In this document: positions 63,383 to 64,000 of the stretch, in pieces
Layout: every line of letters starts with the position of its first letter
Position numbering within the stretch: the stretch's first letter is position 1
DNA from: Anthopleura xanthogrammica
Lineage: Eukaryota > Cnidaria > Anthozoa > Actiniaria > Actiniidae
NCBI GenBank assembly: GCA_964019055.1
Contig: OZ025216.1
Span: forward strand, 7,677,414 to 7,741,413
DNA length: 64,000 nt
Reading direction: 5' to 3'
Translations under genes and position numbers: made by a program
Notes under the pieces: generated by a model
What the model saw: the letters and a program-made list of their open reading frames with translations, nothing else
Database searches by the model: none
Told to the model about the DNA's origin: nothing

Positions 63383-63980
63383 CCGAGGTTGCCATTACGT
63401 ACTTATTCTTGGTGGTAGGTTGGTGCTGATCATGAAGGGCAGGTAGTTCCCCTGAAGGTGAAGCATGGAACCCATTCTCACTATTAGGCTGTTCAGTGGA
63501 GAGCGAGGATTCGGCCCCTTCTGTTGGTTCTCCAGTCTCTCTACCTTTTTTTATTTCGAACATGAAAATCGAGATTGTGCAGTCGCGATCGTTTGTCTTT
63601 TTGTAACATCCCACTATAGTTTTTTCTTCTTCCAAGATAACTCGAAGTGGCCCAGCCTTGTTCAGTTTGCCATACTGAACCGCCTCATTAACGTGATAGA
63701 TATTACTCTGCGATTGGCTTTGGCTCACGCCGAAGGAAATGAACGTAAGATAGTCGGCACCACATTCCTTTCCTAGTCCATACAAGCTCTTGCTGGGATC
63801 TAGAATTTCATTAATTCCAACCTGTATCTTGCAGTATTTCATCATAAACTTGCTATCATTTAGATCTTCAGAATCACAGCACAAAAAGAAATGCCCATTA
63901 AATGCAATCACAAACGGGTTGTTTTCCAGGGGACATTCTTTCGGTTTCATGGACTTCTCATTCTTTTGAATCTCTATATA
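63383..63980 (-). pseudogene. Fused exons A and B, copy 3, downstream of a nonsense codon
   Basis: After the shared stop the frame is open (MKPKECPLENN) to FEIKK, then runs straight into GRETGEPTEGAESS without an intron. A deletion of about 305 bp removed the 3' end of exon A's donor context, the whole intron and the first part of exon B, and kept the reading frame. The end of exon B (KNKYVMATSG) and its GTATGT donor (GT at 63382-63381) remain. Private substitutions include ECPLENN, QVGIN and SFGVSQ. Confidence 0.6.
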
Positions 63981-64000
63981 CTAAATGACTGCTTTGGTCA
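63981..64000 (-). pseudogene. Exon A, copy 3, upstream remnant cut by window edge
   Basis: TAG at 63983-63981 occupies the same codon as the nonsense codon of copy 1 (39371-39369). The preceding codons (TKAVI) are the same in all copies. The start of this copy lies outside the window. Confidence 0.6.

Larger units (their letters stand above)
53955..64000. repeat. Tandem segmental duplication, unit 3 (cut by window edge)
   Basis: This is the third copy, in the same order as unit 2, and it runs off the right edge inside exon A of the gene. The left half (flank, minisatellite, tandem repeat) is nearly identical to unit 2. The right half (coiled-coil exon, intron) is nearly identical to unit 1, so the copy is a mosaic. 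Private changes include loss of about 110 bp around 60080, a 72-bp insertion at 63247-63318 and an exon A/exon B fusion near 63540. Confidence 0.92.

Overview
The window is eukaryotic and most likely from an anthozoan cnidarian, perhaps a stony coral. This is an inference from the AT-rich base composition, small exons with GT-AG borders, many short fold-back transposable elements, a tRNA-derived SINE-like segment, and GTGAGCGCAGCGAAC-type element ends that I associate with anthozoan genomes. Nothing looks prokaryotic: there are no operons, ribosome binding sites, CRISPR arrays or functional tRNA/rRNA genes.

The window holds three tandem copies of one large segment. Unit 1 is about 1-41430, unit 2 about 41431-53954, and unit 3 about 53955 to beyond the right edge. 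Each unit has the same order. First comes a left flank with two hairpin elements and a purine-rich tract. Then come an array of a 40-bp minisatellite, a 75-codon ORF of uncertain status, a 79-bp tandem repeat, a SINE-like segment, a poly-G/poly-C-ended MITE and a cluster of fold-back elements. Last comes a minus-strand gene. Units 2 and 3 carry 18 minisatellite monomers (about 0.72 kb). In unit 1 the same array has grown to about 28.6 kb, roughly 714 monomers, by nested segmental duplications (3751, 2301, 3204 and 15,002 bp shifts, and others). That growth is why unit 1 is about 41 kb and unit 2 about 12.5 kb.

The only convincing protein-coding content is the minus-strand gene, read right to left and present three times. 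Exon A encodes a 233-residue domain I do not recognise. Exon B encodes an acidic, Ser/Pro/Gly-rich linker. Exon C encodes a long coiled coil of 14-residue repeats ending in a C-terminal membrane anchor. The link from B to C is unresolved. The unit 2 copy is open throughout. Copies 1 and 3 share one nonsense codon in exon A, and copy 3 has also fused exon A to exon B by a deletion. The coiled coil differs between copies by whole 14-residue steps. The copy 2 C-terminal tail is encoded by adjacent mobile-element sequence.

The units form a mosaic. Units 2 and 3 agree around the minisatellite, while units 1 and 3 agree over the gene and its intron, which points to conversion or unequal exchange. 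Unit 1 alone has a solo LTR with a 4-bp target-site duplication, and units 2 and 3 keep the empty site. The spacers after units 1 and 2 are unrelated over about 1.2-1.4 kb, and the one before unit 3 contains a near-perfect 84-bp palindrome.
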